Shown here piece by piece: positions 16,657-25,893 of a stretch of DNA of 64,000 nt; the first letter of the stretch is position 1, and the number at the start of each line of letters is the position of its first letter. Location: the NCBI RefSeq assembly GCF_002869965.1, contig NZ_PEBS01000001.1, positions 124,001 through 188,000 of the forward strand. The letters run 5' to 3'. The notes below the pieces were generated by a model. That model saw nothing but the letters and a program-made list of their open reading frames with translations, did no database searches and was not told the DNA's origin. The translations under genes were made by a program, and so were the position numbers. Origin of the DNA: Janthinobacterium sp. ROICE36. GTDB taxonomy: Bacteria > Pseudomonadota > Gammaproteobacteria > Burkholderiales > Burkholderiaceae_D.

Positions 16657-18054
16657 ATGACAGATCAATTCTCCAAAAAGGGCGAAGCCTGGTCGGCCCG
16701 GTTTTCCGAACCGGTCTCGGACCTCGTCAAGCGCTACACAGCTTCTGTATTTTTTGACAAGCGCCTGGCGCTGTTCGACATCGAAGGTTCGCTGGCCCAT
16801 GCGGAAATGCTGCATGCGCAAGCCATCATCAGCCCGGCCGACTACGCGGAAATCCAGCGCGGCATGGCGCAAATCTCGCAGGAAATCGACGCCGGCCAGT
16901 TTGAATGGCTGCTCGACCTGGAAGATGTCCACCTGAATATCGAAAAACGCCTGACCGAACTGGTAGGCGATGCGGGCAAGCGCCTGCACACGGGCCGTTC
17001 GCGCAACGACCAGGTGGCCACCGACATCCGCCTGTACGTGCGTTCCGCCATCGACGACATCACCATCCTGCTGACGACGTTCCGCAGCGCGCTGACGGAC
17101 CTGGCCGAGCAGCATGCCGACACCATCATGCCGGGCTTTACCCACATGCAGGTGGCCCAGCCGATCACCTTCGGCCATCACATGCTGGCCTACGTGGAAA
17201 TGTTCGGCCGCGATGCCGAGCGCATGGCCGACTGCCGCAAGCGCGTCAACCGCCTGCCGCTGGGCGCCGCCGCCCTGGCCGGCACCACCTTCCCCATCGA
17301 CCGCCTGCGCGTGGCCAAGACGCTGGGCTTCGACGACGTCTGCCACAACTCGCTCGACGCTGTGTCGGACCGCGACTTCGCCATCGAATTCTGCGCCGCT
17401 GCCGCCGTGCTGATGATGCACGTGTCGCGCATGGCCGAGGAACTGGTGATCTGGATGAGCCCACGCATCGGTTTCATCGACATCGCCGACCGCTTCTGCA
17501 CCGGCTCGTCGATCATGCCGCAAAAGAAAAACCCGGACGTGCCCGAGCTCGCCCGTGGCAAGACAGGCCGCGTGTATGGCCACCTGATTGGCCTCTTGAC
17601 CCTGATGAAAGGCCAGCCGCTGGCCTACAACAAGGACAACCAGGAAGACAAGGAACCGCTGTTCGACACCGTCGACACCGTCATCGACACGCTGCGCATC
17701 TTCGCCGACATGGCCGGCGGCATCACGGTAAAACCGGAAGCGATGCGCGCGGCAGCCCTGCAGGGTTATGCCACGGCAACCGACCTGGCCGACTACCTGG
17801 TCAAGAAGGGCTTGCCGTTCCGCGACGCCCATGAAGCGGTGGCACTGGCCGTGCGCGCCTGCGTCGACGCCGGTTGCGACCTGGCCGACCTGTCGTTGGA
17901 ACAGCTGCGCGCCTTCTCGCCCCTGACCGGTGAAGACGTATTCGAGGTGCTGACCCTGGAAGGCTCCGTCGCCGCGCGCGACCACGTGGGCGGCACCGCG
18001 CCACGCCAGGTACGCTCCGCAATCGCCCGCGTGCGTACGCAGCTGGAAAAATAA
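16657..18054 (+). CDS. argH: Argininosuccinate lyase
   Basis: Final step of arginine synthesis: argininosuccinate to arginine plus fumarate; cytoplasmic homotetramer of the fumarase/aspartase superfamily. Full length (465 aa) with the N-terminal [13 protein letters not shown], the [13 protein letters not shown] motif, [14 protein letters not shown], and the superfamily signature [12 protein letters not shown] (near residues 282-293) holding the catalytic serine loop. ATG at 16657 with AAAGGA upstream. Single-gene unit with its own -10 box and a strong terminator. It is not adjacent to other arg genes. Confidence 0.98.
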   Translation: MTDQFSKKGEAWSARFSEPVSDLVKRYTASVFFDKRLALFDIEGSLAHAEMLHAQAIISPADYAEIQRGMAQISQEIDAGQFEWLLDLEDVHLNIEKRLTELVGDAGKRLHTGRSRNDQVATDIRLYVRSAIDDITILLTTFRSALTDLAEQHADTIMPGFTHMQVAQPITFGHHMLAYVEMFGRDAERMADCRKRVNRLPLGAAALAGTTFPIDRLRVAKTLGFDDVCHNSLDAVSDRDFAIEFCAAAAVLMMHVSRMAEELVIWMSPRIGFIDIADRFCTGSSIMPQKKNPDVPELARGKTGRVYGHLIGLLTLMKGQPLAYNKDNQEDKEPLFDTVDTVIDTLRIFADMAGGITVKPEAMRAAALQGYATATDLADYLVKKGLPFRDAHEAVALAVRACVDAGCDLADLSLEQLRAFSPLTGEDVFEVLTLEGSVAARDHVGGTAPRQVRSAIARVRTQLEK

Positions 18055-18073
18055 ACGGACTGCTTCCCGCCGG

Positions 18074-18106
18074 CGCCCCGCTGCATCGCTGCAGCGGGGC
18101 GTTTTT
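18074..18106 (+). terminator. Rho-independent terminator of argH
   Basis: Perfect 12-base stem CGCCCCGCTGCA / TGCAGCGGGGCG with loop TCGC, followed by TTTTT, 20 bases after the argH stop. The T-run touches the 3' end of the convergent ACT-like gene. Confidence 0.92.
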
Positions 18107-18762
18107 CATTGCGCGACGATTTTCGACAGCACGCCAAAAGCGGCCCCCGTCTGCGACGCTTCCAGCAGCAAGGTCAGCTCCGTGTACGTGCAAATGATGT
18201 TGATCAGGTTGATACGTTCCCAGGCCAGGCGCTTGAGGATGGCGTGATACACGCCCGGCGTATAACAGGTTTCGGGCGCCAGGTGCAAGGTCACGGCCGT
18301 CACCCGCTCCAGGCGCGCCAGTTCCTGCTCGCCGCCAAAGACCTCGTCCACCAGCGCATGCAGCGAACGGCTGCAGATCACCATCACTTCGTTGACGCCG
18401 CGTGTCACCGTGATGAAGGTGCCGCGCTGGGGCGCTGCCAGTGCCAGCAACTGGCGCTGGCAGGCATACGTCTGGTCGGAGTAGCGGTAGGTAAAAATCA
18501 TCAGCTCGCTGCGCGTGCTCAATTCTCCCGCACGGTGCACCAGCACGATCTCGCCGCTTTTCTGCAGCGGCATCCGTTCGGCCAGTCGGCGCAGCGCCAT
18601 CACCACGGCGGCCTGCCCCACCGGTTTCCATAAGTCGCTCTGCAATTGCGGCTGCAGCTGGCGCGCCACTTCCGACAGGTTAAGCAAGCCGCGGCCCAAT
18701 CCCTCACTGAGAAAGGCCGATTCCATCACGATCTGTTCCACTTTGGTCGCTATCGAAAGCAT
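18106..18762 (-). CDS. HTH/ACT-like domain regulatory protein of unknown function
   Basis: Protein of 218 aa. Residues 5-65 look like a helical, winged-helix-like part (AFLSEGLGRGLLNLSEVARQLQP ... VVMALRRLAERM); the middle and C-terminal parts have the alternating strand/helix pattern of ACT domains (GTFITVTRGVNEVMVICS; CYTPGVYHAILKRLAWERIN, then LINIICTYTELTLLLE). ACT domains usually bind amino acids. Resembles HTH-ACT proteins of undefined function; no enzyme motif seen. The ATG at 18762 follows GAGGA. Upstream in the same direction lie a promoter, a 26-residue leader ORF containing four Phe codons and three hairpins, so expression may be controlled by attenuation. Function is not assigned. 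Confidence 0.7.
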   Translation of the reverse strand: MLSIATKVEQIVMESAFLSEGLGRGLLNLSEVARQLQPQLQSDLWKPVGQAAVVMALRRLAERMPLQKSGEIVLVHRAGELSTRSELMIFTYRYSDQTYACQRQLLALAAPQRGTFITVTRGVNEVMVICSRSLHALVDEVFGGEQELARLERVTAVTLHLAPETCYTPGVYHAILKRLAWERINLINIICTYTELTLLLEASQTGAAFGVLSKIVAQ

Positions 18763-18782
18763 AGTTCCTCGGGCCGGTGATT

Positions 18783-18862
18783 CTGGTGCACGCACCAGTA
18801 GCCGGCACCCCTTCCTGAAAAAAGGATGCACTGCGCCATCGGCCGCGCCGGGTGGCGCGGCC
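18783..18862 (-). promoter_or_regulatory. Two further hairpins in the leader of the ACT-like gene
   Basis: Perfect 9-base stem GGCCGCGCC / GGCGCGGCC with 4-base loop (18841-18862), and 7-base stem CTGGTGC / GCACCAG (18783-18798), both between the terminator-like hairpin and the ribosome site of the ACT-like gene. They could form the alternative structures of an attenuator or shelter the ribosome site. Confidence 0.5.
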
Positions 18863-18872
18863 GGACTCACTG

Positions 18873-18891
18873 AAAAGCCCCCTTGCGGGGG
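18873..18891 (-). terminator. Terminator-like hairpin after the leader peptide (candidate attenuator)
   Basis: Minus-strand stem CCCCC-GCAA-GGGGG followed by CTTTTC. It starts 19 bases after the stop codon of the 26-residue leader ORF and 110 bases before the ACT-like gene, the geometry of a transcription attenuator. The T-run is short, so termination may be partial. Confidence 0.55.
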
Positions 18892-18910
18892 ATGGGCCGG
18901 GTAGCGGCGG

Positions 18911-18991
18911 CTAGGATGGCGGACGCAGCGTGAAGGCCGCTGCAGAGTGGAAATGGCTGAAACCAACAGCAGAAAACAGAATTGATGTCAT
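18911..18991 (-). CDS. Putative 26-residue leader peptide upstream of the ACT-like gene
   Basis: Short ORF with a textbook ribosome site (GGGAG at 18998-19002, six bases before ATG). Translation begins MTSILFSAVGFSHFHSAA and ends FTLRPPS; it contains four Phe (residues 6, 11, 14, 20) and two His in 26 residues. It is followed at 19 bases by a terminator-like hairpin and preceded by a sigma70-like promoter. This is the classic layout of amino-acid-responsive attenuation, and the downstream gene encodes a possible amino-acid-binding ACT fold. Too short to prove coding; the assignment rests on layout. Confidence 0.55.
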   Translation of the reverse strand: MTSILFSAVGFSHFHSAAAFTLRPPS

Positions 18992-19095
18992 GTGAAACTC
19001 CCGATTTTTTTCCCGATGCGCTGTATCTGGACGCGGTCATAGCCGCGTGCGCTTTTTTGTCTTCGCTTAGTCCACTGGGAACAAGGCGAAAAGCT

Positions 19096-19125
19096 AGTGT
19101 AGATCGCAACATTCACAAAAGGCAA
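19096..19125 (-). promoter_or_regulatory. Sigma70-like promoter for the leader/ACT-like unit
   Basis: Minus-strand -35 TTGCCT (19120-19125) and -10 TACACT (19096-19101) with an 18-base spacer; the transcript would begin near 19089, about 98 bases before the leader-peptide start. Confidence 0.45.
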
Positions 19126-19432
19126 CAGTGTTTTTCCAACAGAACACGCCATTTGGGGAAGTCGTCCAAAACAAAAGTTGCAGTTTGTGGTAGATCAAAC
19201 TTTCGGCTGATGCAGCGTCGGTGAATGTTCAATTCTTAACAAAAATTCGCGTCGTGACCCATTTCTTGAATTTTTTGACATGGCGATATCGACAAGTTTA
19301 GTGTCCCCCTACTCGGCGTCATGCCACCACAACACGGCAGGCTATCCGCCCGCCGTCAGGCACGCCGGGGTGGCCATCAGGCATCGCGGCCAGCTCATTC
19401 ACCATTTCCTTAACCGATACCATGGAGCAGAA
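19126..19432 (+). promoter_or_regulatory. Intergenic region with a possible promoter for the M4 peptidase
   Basis: No gene recognised in about 300 A+T-richer bases. A -35-like TTGACA lies at 19275-19280, with a weak -10 TTAGTG after 17 bases. The M4 start at 19433 has GGAG at a normal distance. The frame upstream of that ATG is open to 19280 but has no protein character. Confidence 0.35.
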
Positions 19433-21964
19433 ATGAATTTACGTTTGACGATAGTTGCCGCATCCATCGCCGCCCTGCCGCTGATGGTCACCCCAGCCGA
19501 TGCCGCCACGCCGCTGCCACAGACCCTGATGGCGGCCCCGGTCACCCTGGCCTCTCCACAAGAGAACGCCAGCCTGGTCAACAAACTGGCCGCGCAGGCG
19601 CGCAGCCGTGGCCTGAATACCGAACATGGCTTTGCCGTCGGCGCCCAGCATCCGGGCGTCAGCGGCACGCGCGTGAGCCGCGTACAGCACACATACAAGG
19701 GCTTGCCAGTCTTCGGTTCCGAGACAGTAGTGGTCAGCAACAGCGCCGGCGACATCGTCAGTGTATCGCTGTCGGACCGCGCGTCCGGCCTCGGTAGCGG
19801 CGGCGTCAATACCGTCACCCGCAGCGCCACCACCGATATCGACACCACGCCGGCCATCAGCGCCGCCGCCGCCATCGCGGCCGCCGTGAAAAGCATCGGC
19901 GTGCCGGCCGTCGACCACGTGCCGCCACAGGCGCAACTACTGATCTACCCCGTGATGAAAACGGTGCGCGTGGCTGGCGCCGAGAACAAGTCGGAAGCCG
20001 CGCTGAACGCCCTCGACGTAGAGGACGTGGTCGACCATTACGAGCTCGCCTATCTGGTGCAGACGCGCATGATCAGCGGTAACAAGCCCGTCTACTACGA
20101 CACCGTCGTCAGCGCCAAAGATGGTCGCATCCTGCGTCAATGGAAAGCCCTGAAAACCGTGGCAGGCATCGGCAACAGCCAGTACAACGGCCAGGTACCG
20201 CTCAACACCACGCTCACGGGCAGCACCTACACCATGAAGGACCCCAGCCGCGGCACGGGTGGCAGTTTCGGCGGCATGGCCATCACGAATGCCAACCACG
20301 GCACCAGCTCGGGCAGCGTGTACAGCAGCACCAGCAATACCTGGGGGGACGGCCAGCAATACGTCAACGGCGGCAGCACCACCAACGCCAACGGCCAGAC
20401 GGCGGCCGTCAACGCGATGTGGGGCTTGATGAACACCTACGACACGCACAAGAATGTACTGGGCTGGTCCAGCCTGGACGGCAACAACACGGCCACCCAC
20501 ATCGCCGCCCACGTCAACACGGCCTACGACAACGCCTATTACGACAGCAACTGCAAGTGCATGTACATCGGCGACGGCGGCAGCTCGTTCAACAACCTCG
20601 GCTCCATCGACGTGATCGGCCATGAAATGGGCCATGGCATCACGGACGCCACTTCCGGCCTGATCTACTCGCAGGAATCGGGTGGCTTGAACGAATCGAG
20701 CTCGGACATCGCCGGTGAAATGGTGGAGGCGTATGCGCGCGCCGGCGGCACCGGCACCAGCATCCCCAACACGGGCAACGATTGGATGACGGGCAAGGAA
20801 ATCGCCAAGAACGGCCAGCCGCTACGTTGGCTGTACAAGCCAAGCAAGGATGGCAGCAGCCCGAATGCGTGGAGCAGCACCATCAAGAACCTCGACGTCC
20901 ACTACAGCAGCGGCCCGAACAACCGCATGTTCTACTTCCTGTCGCAAGGCTCGAACTCCACGTCCAGCAGCGACTACTACAGCTCCTACCTGAACAAAAG
21001 TCCGCTGGCCATGACCGGCATCGGCAGCGACAAGGCTTACCGCATCTGGTTCAAGGCCGCCACCACCAAGTTCACCTCGTCGACCAACTATGCCGACGCG
21101 CGCAACAAGGTGCTGCTGGCCGCCGAAGAACTGTATGGCGTGGGCAGCGCCGCGGCTATCGCCGTCAAGCGCGCCTATGCAGCCATCAACGTGGGCGCCG
21201 ACGTCGATGAATCGACCACGGGCGGGGCGGTGACCATCACCAGCCAGCCGGCCAGCATCACCGTCGCACCGGGCGCCACCGCTTCATTCGCCGTGGGCGC
21301 GGGTGGCGGCACGGCGCCGTATACCTACAAGTGGTACCGCAACGGCGCCGTGATCAGCGGCGCCACGTCACCCGCCTACAGTTTCACCACTGTGGCGGCC
21401 GACAACGGCGCCGTCTTCAAGGCGACGGTGACGGATTCCTCCTCGTCCGCCGTGACGGCCACGTCGAACAGCGCCACCCTGACGGTCGGCAGCAGCTCGG
21501 CCACCGAACGCGTGACGAACGGCGGCTTCGAGTCCGGCGCCACGGGTTGGAGCGGCACCACGGGCGCCATCGGCACCTTCACGGGCCAAACCGCGTACGA
21601 AGGCACGAAGTACGCCTGGCTGGGCGGTAATGGCACCACGGCCAGCGAATCGCTGACGCAAAGCGTGACCATTCCGGCTGCCGCCACCTCGGCCAGCTTG
21701 AGCTTCGCGCTGCATATCGACACGGCTGAAACGGGCAATACCGTGTACGACAAGCTGGTCGTCACCGTGAAGAACAGCGCCGGTACGGTGCTGGGCACCC
21801 TGGCCTCGTACTCGAACGTGAACAAGGCGTCCGGCTACCAGATTCGCACGTTTAACCTGATCGCCTACAAAGGCCAGAGCGTGCAAATCTCGTTTGCCGC
21901 GACCGAGGATGCATCACTGCAAACCTCGTTCGTGATCGACAAGGTCAGCCTGGTCACCCAGTAA
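19433..21964 (+). CDS. Secreted M4 (thermolysin-like) zinc metallopeptidase with C-terminal Ig-like and jelly-roll-like domains
   Basis: Exported endopeptidase of 843 aa. Order: signal peptide (residues 1-24, ends PADAA); FTP/PepSY-type propeptide (about 30-260, with HTYKGLPVFGSETVV); M4 catalytic domain with zinc site HEMGHGITDATSGL (near residue 397) and third ligand in NESSSDIAGEM (about 24 residues on); an Ig-like domain (about 600-685, TITSQPASITVAPGATASF); and a C-terminal beta-sandwich (about 690-843, beginning VTNGGFESGATGW) like carbohydrate- or substrate-binding modules. M4 enzymes are typical type II secretion substrates, and a type II-like system begins 250 bases downstream on the same strand. 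The ATG at 19433 with GGAG upstream coincides with the signal peptide. Confidence 0.93.
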   Translation: MNLRLTIVAASIAALPLMVTPADAATPLPQTLMAAPVTLASPQENASLVNKLAAQARSRGLNTEHGFAVGAQHPGVSGTRVSRVQHTYKGLPVFGSETVVVSNSAGDIVSVSLSDRASGLGSGGVNTVTRSATTDIDTTPAISAAAAIAAAVKSIGVPAVDHVPPQAQLLIYPVMKTVRVAGAENKSEAALNALDVEDVVDHYELAYLVQTRMISGNKPVYYDTVVSAKDGRILRQWKALKTVAGIGNSQYNGQVPLNTTLTGSTYTMKDPSRGTGGSFGGMAITNANHGTSSGSVYSSTSNTWGDGQQYVNGGSTTNANGQTAAVNAMWGLMNTYDTHKNVLGWSSLDGNNTATHIAAHVNTAYDNAYYDSNCKCMYIGDGGSSFNNLGSIDVIGHEMGHGITDATSGLIYSQESGGLNESSSDIAGEMVEAYARAGGTGTSIPNTGNDWMTGKEIAKNGQPLRWLYKPSKDGSSPNAWSSTIKNLDVHYSSGPNNRMFYFLSQGSNSTSSSDYYSSYLNKSPLAMTGIGSDKAYRIWFKAATTKFTSSTNYADARNKVLLAAEELYGVGSAAAIAVKRAYAAINVGADVDESTTGGAVTITSQPASITVAPGATASFAVGAGGGTAPYTYKWYRNGAVISGATSPAYSFTTVAADNGAVFKATVTDSSSSAVTATSNSATLTVGSSSATERVTNGGFESGATGWSGTTGAIGTFTGQTAYEGTKYAWLGGNGTTASESLTQSVTIPAAATSASLSFALHIDTAETGNTVYDKLVVTVKNSAGTVLGTLASYSNVNKASGYQIRTFNLIAYKGQSVQISFAATEDASLQTSFVIDKVSLVTQ

Positions 21965-22216
21965 GCGGCTGAACATGCGGGCAAGCCATCGATACAAGGG
22001 CTTGCCCGCGCATGCAACACCGCACGATTGATTTTCTGGCAATTCCAGTCTACCCTGAGGTAGTGATTGCATTTTGCTGCTGCCGGTACCCGCGACGAAT
22101 TGAACTTCTTTTGGATTGTTCCTGACCGATGCCTACTTCGACCTTGTCCGCACGCGCATTCCCTCATTCCAGCCTATCCATTTATTCGTCCGCCATCATG
22201 CTCGCTTGAGCCGGCG

Positions 22217-23410
22217 ATGCAGTTCCACCTCCAGGTGCAGGGTCCGGCGGGCAGCCAGGCGCTGGCCATCGACGCCGCCAGCGAGGCAGAGGCGATCCGC
22301 GCGGCCGTGCGCGGTGGCTGGCGCGTGCTGGCCGTCGATGATGACTGTGCGCAGGACGTGGGCATCGCACTGCGCCCGGGCAAACAGGGCCTGCCCCTGC
22401 TGCAATTCAGCCAGGAGCTGCTGGCCCTGCTCGAAGCGGGCCTGAACCTGGGCGAGGCCATGGCCACCCTGCACAACAAGGAAACGCGCACCGGCGCCAA
22501 GGCCACCCTGGCCGCCATCGTGCTCACCTTGCAGCAGGGGCTAAGCTTTTCCGACACCCTGGCCGGTTTCCCCGACATCTTCCCCGATATTTACATCGCC
22601 ACCGTGCATGCGGCCGAACGCTCGGGCAACCTGCCCGAGGCGCTGGCGCGCTTTGTCGGCTACCAGCTGCAATTCGACGCCATCCGCAAAAAACTCATTT
22701 CGGCCGCCATCTATCCGTGCATGCTGCTCGTCGTCGGGGGCCTGGTGACGCTGTTCCTGCTCGGCTACGTGGTGCCCAAATTCAGCGTCGTCTATGAAAG
22801 CTCGGGCCGCGAAATTCCCTGGATGTCGCAAATGCTGCTGGGCTTTGGCCAGACCCTGGCCGCGCATCCGCTGCTGTGCGCCACGGCGCTGGCCGCTGTG
22901 GTGGCCGCCGTGGTCTTCGGCATCGCCAGTGCCGGTGCGCGCCAGGCCATGGTCTTGCGCCTCTTGCGCCTGCCCGTGCTGGCCGGGAAGGCGGCAGAAT
23001 TTCGCCTGGCCCGCTTCTACCGCGCCCTGAGCCTGCTGCTGCACGCGGGCATCCCGCTGCACAAGGCGCTGGCCATGGTCGGCCCCATGCTGCTGCCGGC
23101 GCAGCAGGAACAGCTGGCGCAGGCGCGCCGCGCCGTGCAGGAGGGCATGCCGTTTTCCACAGCGCTGGAACACGCCGGCATGGCCACGCCGGTGGCGCAA
23201 TCGCTGCTGAAAGTCGGAGAGAACACGGGCCGCCTGGGCGACATGCTGGAACGCTCGGCCAAGTTCCACGACGAGGAATTCGCCCGCTGGGTGGACTGGG
23301 CGTCGCGCCTGCTCGAACCGCTGCTGATGACCATCATCGGCGTGGTGATCGGCGGCGTAGTGGTGCTGATGTACATGCCTATCTTTGAACTGGCCGGGAG
23401 CTTATCTTGA
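22217..23410 (+). CDS. GspF/PilC-like inner-membrane platform protein of a type II secretion-like system
   Basis: Platform protein of 397 aa that anchors pseudopilus assembly. It has the two tandem T2SSF domains: first LLQFSQELLALLEAGLNLGEA (residues about 58-78) and second FRLARFYRALSLLLHAGIPL, each followed by a membrane helix (LLVVGGLVTLFLLGYVVP; the last at IIGVVIGGVVVLMYMPIFEL). Conserved NTGRLGDMLE is present near the end. ATG at 22217 after TTGAG; the open frame upstream to 22067 is non-coding in character. First gene of a tightly packed ten-gene cluster; the ATPase starts ten bases later. Confidence 0.92.
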   Translation: MQFHLQVQGPAGSQALAIDAASEAEAIRAAVRGGWRVLAVDDDCAQDVGIALRPGKQGLPLLQFSQELLALLEAGLNLGEAMATLHNKETRTGAKATLAAIVLTLQQGLSFSDTLAGFPDIFPDIYIATVHAAERSGNLPEALARFVGYQLQFDAIRKKLISAAIYPCMLLVVGGLVTLFLLGYVVPKFSVVYESSGREIPWMSQMLLGFGQTLAAHPLLCATALAAVVAAVVFGIASAGARQAMVLRLLRLPVLAGKAAEFRLARFYRALSLLLHAGIPLHKALAMVGPMLLPAQQEQLAQARRAVQEGMPFSTALEHAGMATPVAQSLLKVGENTGRLGDMLERSAKFHDEEFARWVDWASRLLEPLLMTIIGVVIGGVVVLMYMPIFELAGSLS

Positions 23411-23420
23411 AGTTCATGTC

Positions 23421-25118
23421 ATGAACGCACGCGACGAAGAACGCACCGTGCTCGATGCGGCCATGCTGCGCCGGGCCCACGCCAGCGCGCTGGAACAGGG
23501 TCGTCCGCAGATGGCCGTGCTGCAGGAAACGGCGGCCCTGCCGCCTGAAGTCTTTTTGCGCCAGCTGGCCGCCCTGTTCCGCTACCCGGCGTGGACGATG
23601 GCCGAGCTGCAGGCCGCCTTGCCCGCCTTTGCCCTGCTGCCCTACACCGATTGCGCCCAACGCGACTGCGTGCTGCTGCAACCGGGCGTTCCCGGCGCGC
23701 CGCCCGTGCTCATCATCGGCAACCCGTTTGCCGAAGACTTGCTGCAATGGGCGGACTTTGCCCTGTCCACGCCCTTCACGGTGGCGTTGGCCCACCCGGA
23801 CGACCTGGCCGCCTATTTGCTGCAACAGGAAAGCGTGCAGCAGGCGATGCAGGAGATGCAACATGGCGATGACGTGCCGGGACTCGACCAGAGCATCGAA
23901 GACATCTCGCTTATTCGCATCAGCGAGGACAGCAGCCCGGTGGTGAAACTGGTGAACTCCACCATCTACGACGCCCTGAAATTCCAGGCCAGCGACATCC
24001 ACCTCGAATGCGACGTGGCCAGCCTGGTCATCAAATACCGCGTCGACGGCGTGCTGGTGCAGGCGGGCCAGGTGCAGGGACTGGCGATGGCCGAGCAGAT
24101 CATCTCGCGCATCAAGGTCATGGCCGATCTCGACATCGCAGAACGGCGCGTCCCGCAGGATGGCCGCTTCAAGGTGCGCGTGAAAGGGGCGGAGATCGAT
24201 TTTCGCGTTTCCATCATGCCCAATATCTTTGGCGAAGATGCCGTGCTGCGCCTGCTGGACCGGCGCGCGCTGACGGAGGCGGCGCAGGCGCTGCGGCTGG
24301 AAAGCCTGGGCCTGAACGAAGATGCCATCGAGCAGATACGCCGCCTGGCCGCCAAGCCGCACGGCATGCTGCTGGTGACGGGGCCCACGGGCTCGGGCAA
24401 GACCACCACCCTGTACGCGGCCATCACGGAAATCAACACGGGGCGCGACAAGATCGTCACCATCGAAGACCCCGTCGAATACCGGCTGCCGCGCGTGCTG
24501 CAGATCCCCGTCAACGAAAAAAAGGGACTGACGTTTGCGCGCGGCCTGCGCTCCATCCTGCGCCACGATCCCGACAAGATCATGATCGGCGAGATCCGCG
24601 ATGACGAAACGGCGCAGATCGCCGTGCAGGCCGCGCTCACGGGCCACCTGGTGTTTACCACCGTGCACGCGAACAATGTCTTTGATGTGGTGGGCCGCTT
24701 CCTGCACATGGGGGTCGATGCCTACAGCTTTGCGGCGGCCCTGAACGGCATCGTGGCGCAGCGCCTGCTGCGCCTCAATTGCGCCCATTGCGCCGTCGAC
24801 GCCAGCGCCGAGGTACTGGCCGATGCGCAGCAATTGCGCGACAGCGGTCTGGCCCTGCATCAGGTGCAGGACTGGCAGTTCATGGCCGGCAAGGGCTGCG
24901 GCCATTGCCGTGGCACCGGCTACAAGGGCCGCAAGGCCGTCGCCGAGGTCTTGATGCTCAGCGATGCCATGCGCGAAATGATCTGCACGCGCGCGCCCCT
25001 GAGCCAGATGAAGGAAGAAGCGGCGCGCAACGGTTTTCGCCTGGCGCGCGAAGCGGGTCTGGACCTGGTGCGGCGCGGCGAAACCACTTTAGCGGAGCTC
25101 AATCGTGTCACTTATTGA
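23421..25118 (+). CDS. GspE/PilB-like assembly ATPase
   Basis: Cytoplasmic hexameric ATPase (565 aa) driving pseudopilus growth. N-terminal MshEN-like domain, then the secretion ATPase core: Walker A GPTGSGKTT (near residue 322), Asp box TIEDPVEYRLP, Walker B IMIGEIRDDETAQIAVQAAL and His box TGHLVFTTVHANN, plus the zinc-binding pair CAHC ... CGHC (tetracysteine arm as in GspE). ATG at 23421 is preferred over an upstream TTG at 23385 inside the GspF gene. It overlaps the next gene by 14 bases. Confidence 0.94.
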   Translation: MNARDEERTVLDAAMLRRAHASALEQGRPQMAVLQETAALPPEVFLRQLAALFRYPAWTMAELQAALPAFALLPYTDCAQRDCVLLQPGVPGAPPVLIIGNPFAEDLLQWADFALSTPFTVALAHPDDLAAYLLQQESVQQAMQEMQHGDDVPGLDQSIEDISLIRISEDSSPVVKLVNSTIYDALKFQASDIHLECDVASLVIKYRVDGVLVQAGQVQGLAMAEQIISRIKVMADLDIAERRVPQDGRFKVRVKGAEIDFRVSIMPNIFGEDAVLRLLDRRALTEAAQALRLESLGLNEDAIEQIRRLAAKPHGMLLVTGPTGSGKTTTLYAAITEINTGRDKIVTIEDPVEYRLPRVLQIPVNEKKGLTFARGLRSILRHDPDKIMIGEIRDDETAQIAVQAALTGHLVFTTVHANNVFDVVGRFLHMGVDAYSFAAALNGIVAQRLLRLNCAHCAVDASAEVLADAQQLRDSGLALHQVQDWQFMAGKGCGHCRGTGYKGRKAVAEVLMLSDAMREMICTRAPLSQMKEEAARNGFRLAREAGLDLVRRGETTLAELNRVTY

Positions 25119-25893
25119 ACGCCTTACCCGCGCCACCGTGTGCCTGCACCTGGCGCCACACGGCTTGCACGGCGTGCTGCGCCGCGCCGGCCGTCCCTTG
25201 CCCGACAGCGCCTTCCACCTGCCGATCCCGAACCCCGACGCCAGCTGGGAAGTGGCGCTGGCCGCCCTGCGCGGCTGGCTCGAACAGGATGGCGGCAAAA
25301 AACTGCCGCTGGCCGTCAGCCTGGCCAGCCGCTGGTGCGCCATGCTGGTGGTGCCGTGGAGCGGCGCCTTGCTCGACCGGAGCAGCGCACAGCGCTTCCT
25401 GCACAGCCAGTTCGCTGCCGTCTATGGCGACGGCGCGCGCGCCTGGCGCCTGGCTGCCGACGACGCGCCCTATGGCAAGCCGCGCCTGGCCTGCGGCATC
25501 GATGGGGACTTGCTGCAAGGCGTGCAGGAGGTGGCGGCCGCGCATGGCCGGCGCTGCCTGTCCATCGAACCCATCGTCGGGCCGGCCTGGCGCAGCATCG
25601 CCGGCGGCAAACCAAACGCCTTCGCCCTCGTGGAAATGGGACGGCTGCTGCTGGCAACGACGAGCGGCGGGCGCATCACGGCCCTGCACAGCCAGTCCTG
25701 CGGCGCCGCCTGGGGCGACGAACTGGATAGCGCGTGGCGGCGCTGGAACTTGCGCGCGCCGCAGCTCGACGCCATCGAACACGTGGCGCTGCTCGACTTG
25801 AGCGGCGTGCCGCAAGCGAACGTGCCCGAACGCTTCCAGCCCGTTCCCGTGGCCGGCGCCGCGCACCTGATGCGGGAGGCCGCATGGGCCTGA
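25105..25893 (+). CDS. PilM/GspL-like cytoplasmic scaffold protein (probable)
   Basis: Protein of 262 aa starting with GTG at 25105 (GGAG seven bases before), overlapping the ATPase gene. No strong motif, but it has the actin-like alternation of strands (CLHLAPHGLHGVLRRAG; LPLAVSLASRWCAMLVVPW; AFALVEMGRLLLATTSGG) seen in PilM or the cytoplasmic half of GspL, and sits exactly where pilM would be, before PilN- and PilO-like genes. Assignment is by position and fold impression, not by catalytic residues. Confidence 0.6.
   Translation: MSLIERLTRATVCLHLAPHGLHGVLRRAGRPLPDSAFHLPIPNPDASWEVALAALRGWLEQDGGKKLPLAVSLASRWCAMLVVPWSGALLDRSSAQRFLHSQFAAVYGDGARAWRLAADDAPYGKPRLACGIDGDLLQGVQEVAAAHGRRCLSIEPIVGPAWRSIAGGKPNAFALVEMGRLLLATTSGGRITALHSQSCGAAWGDELDSAWRRWNLRAPQLDAIEHVALLDLSGVPQANVPERFQPVPVAGAAHLMREAAWA

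Noticed and set aside
18867..19112. 81-codon minus-strand frame overlapping the leader peptide
   Set aside because: Different frame from the leader ORF, no ribosome site, no recognisable protein character; the 26-codon ORF has the better start.
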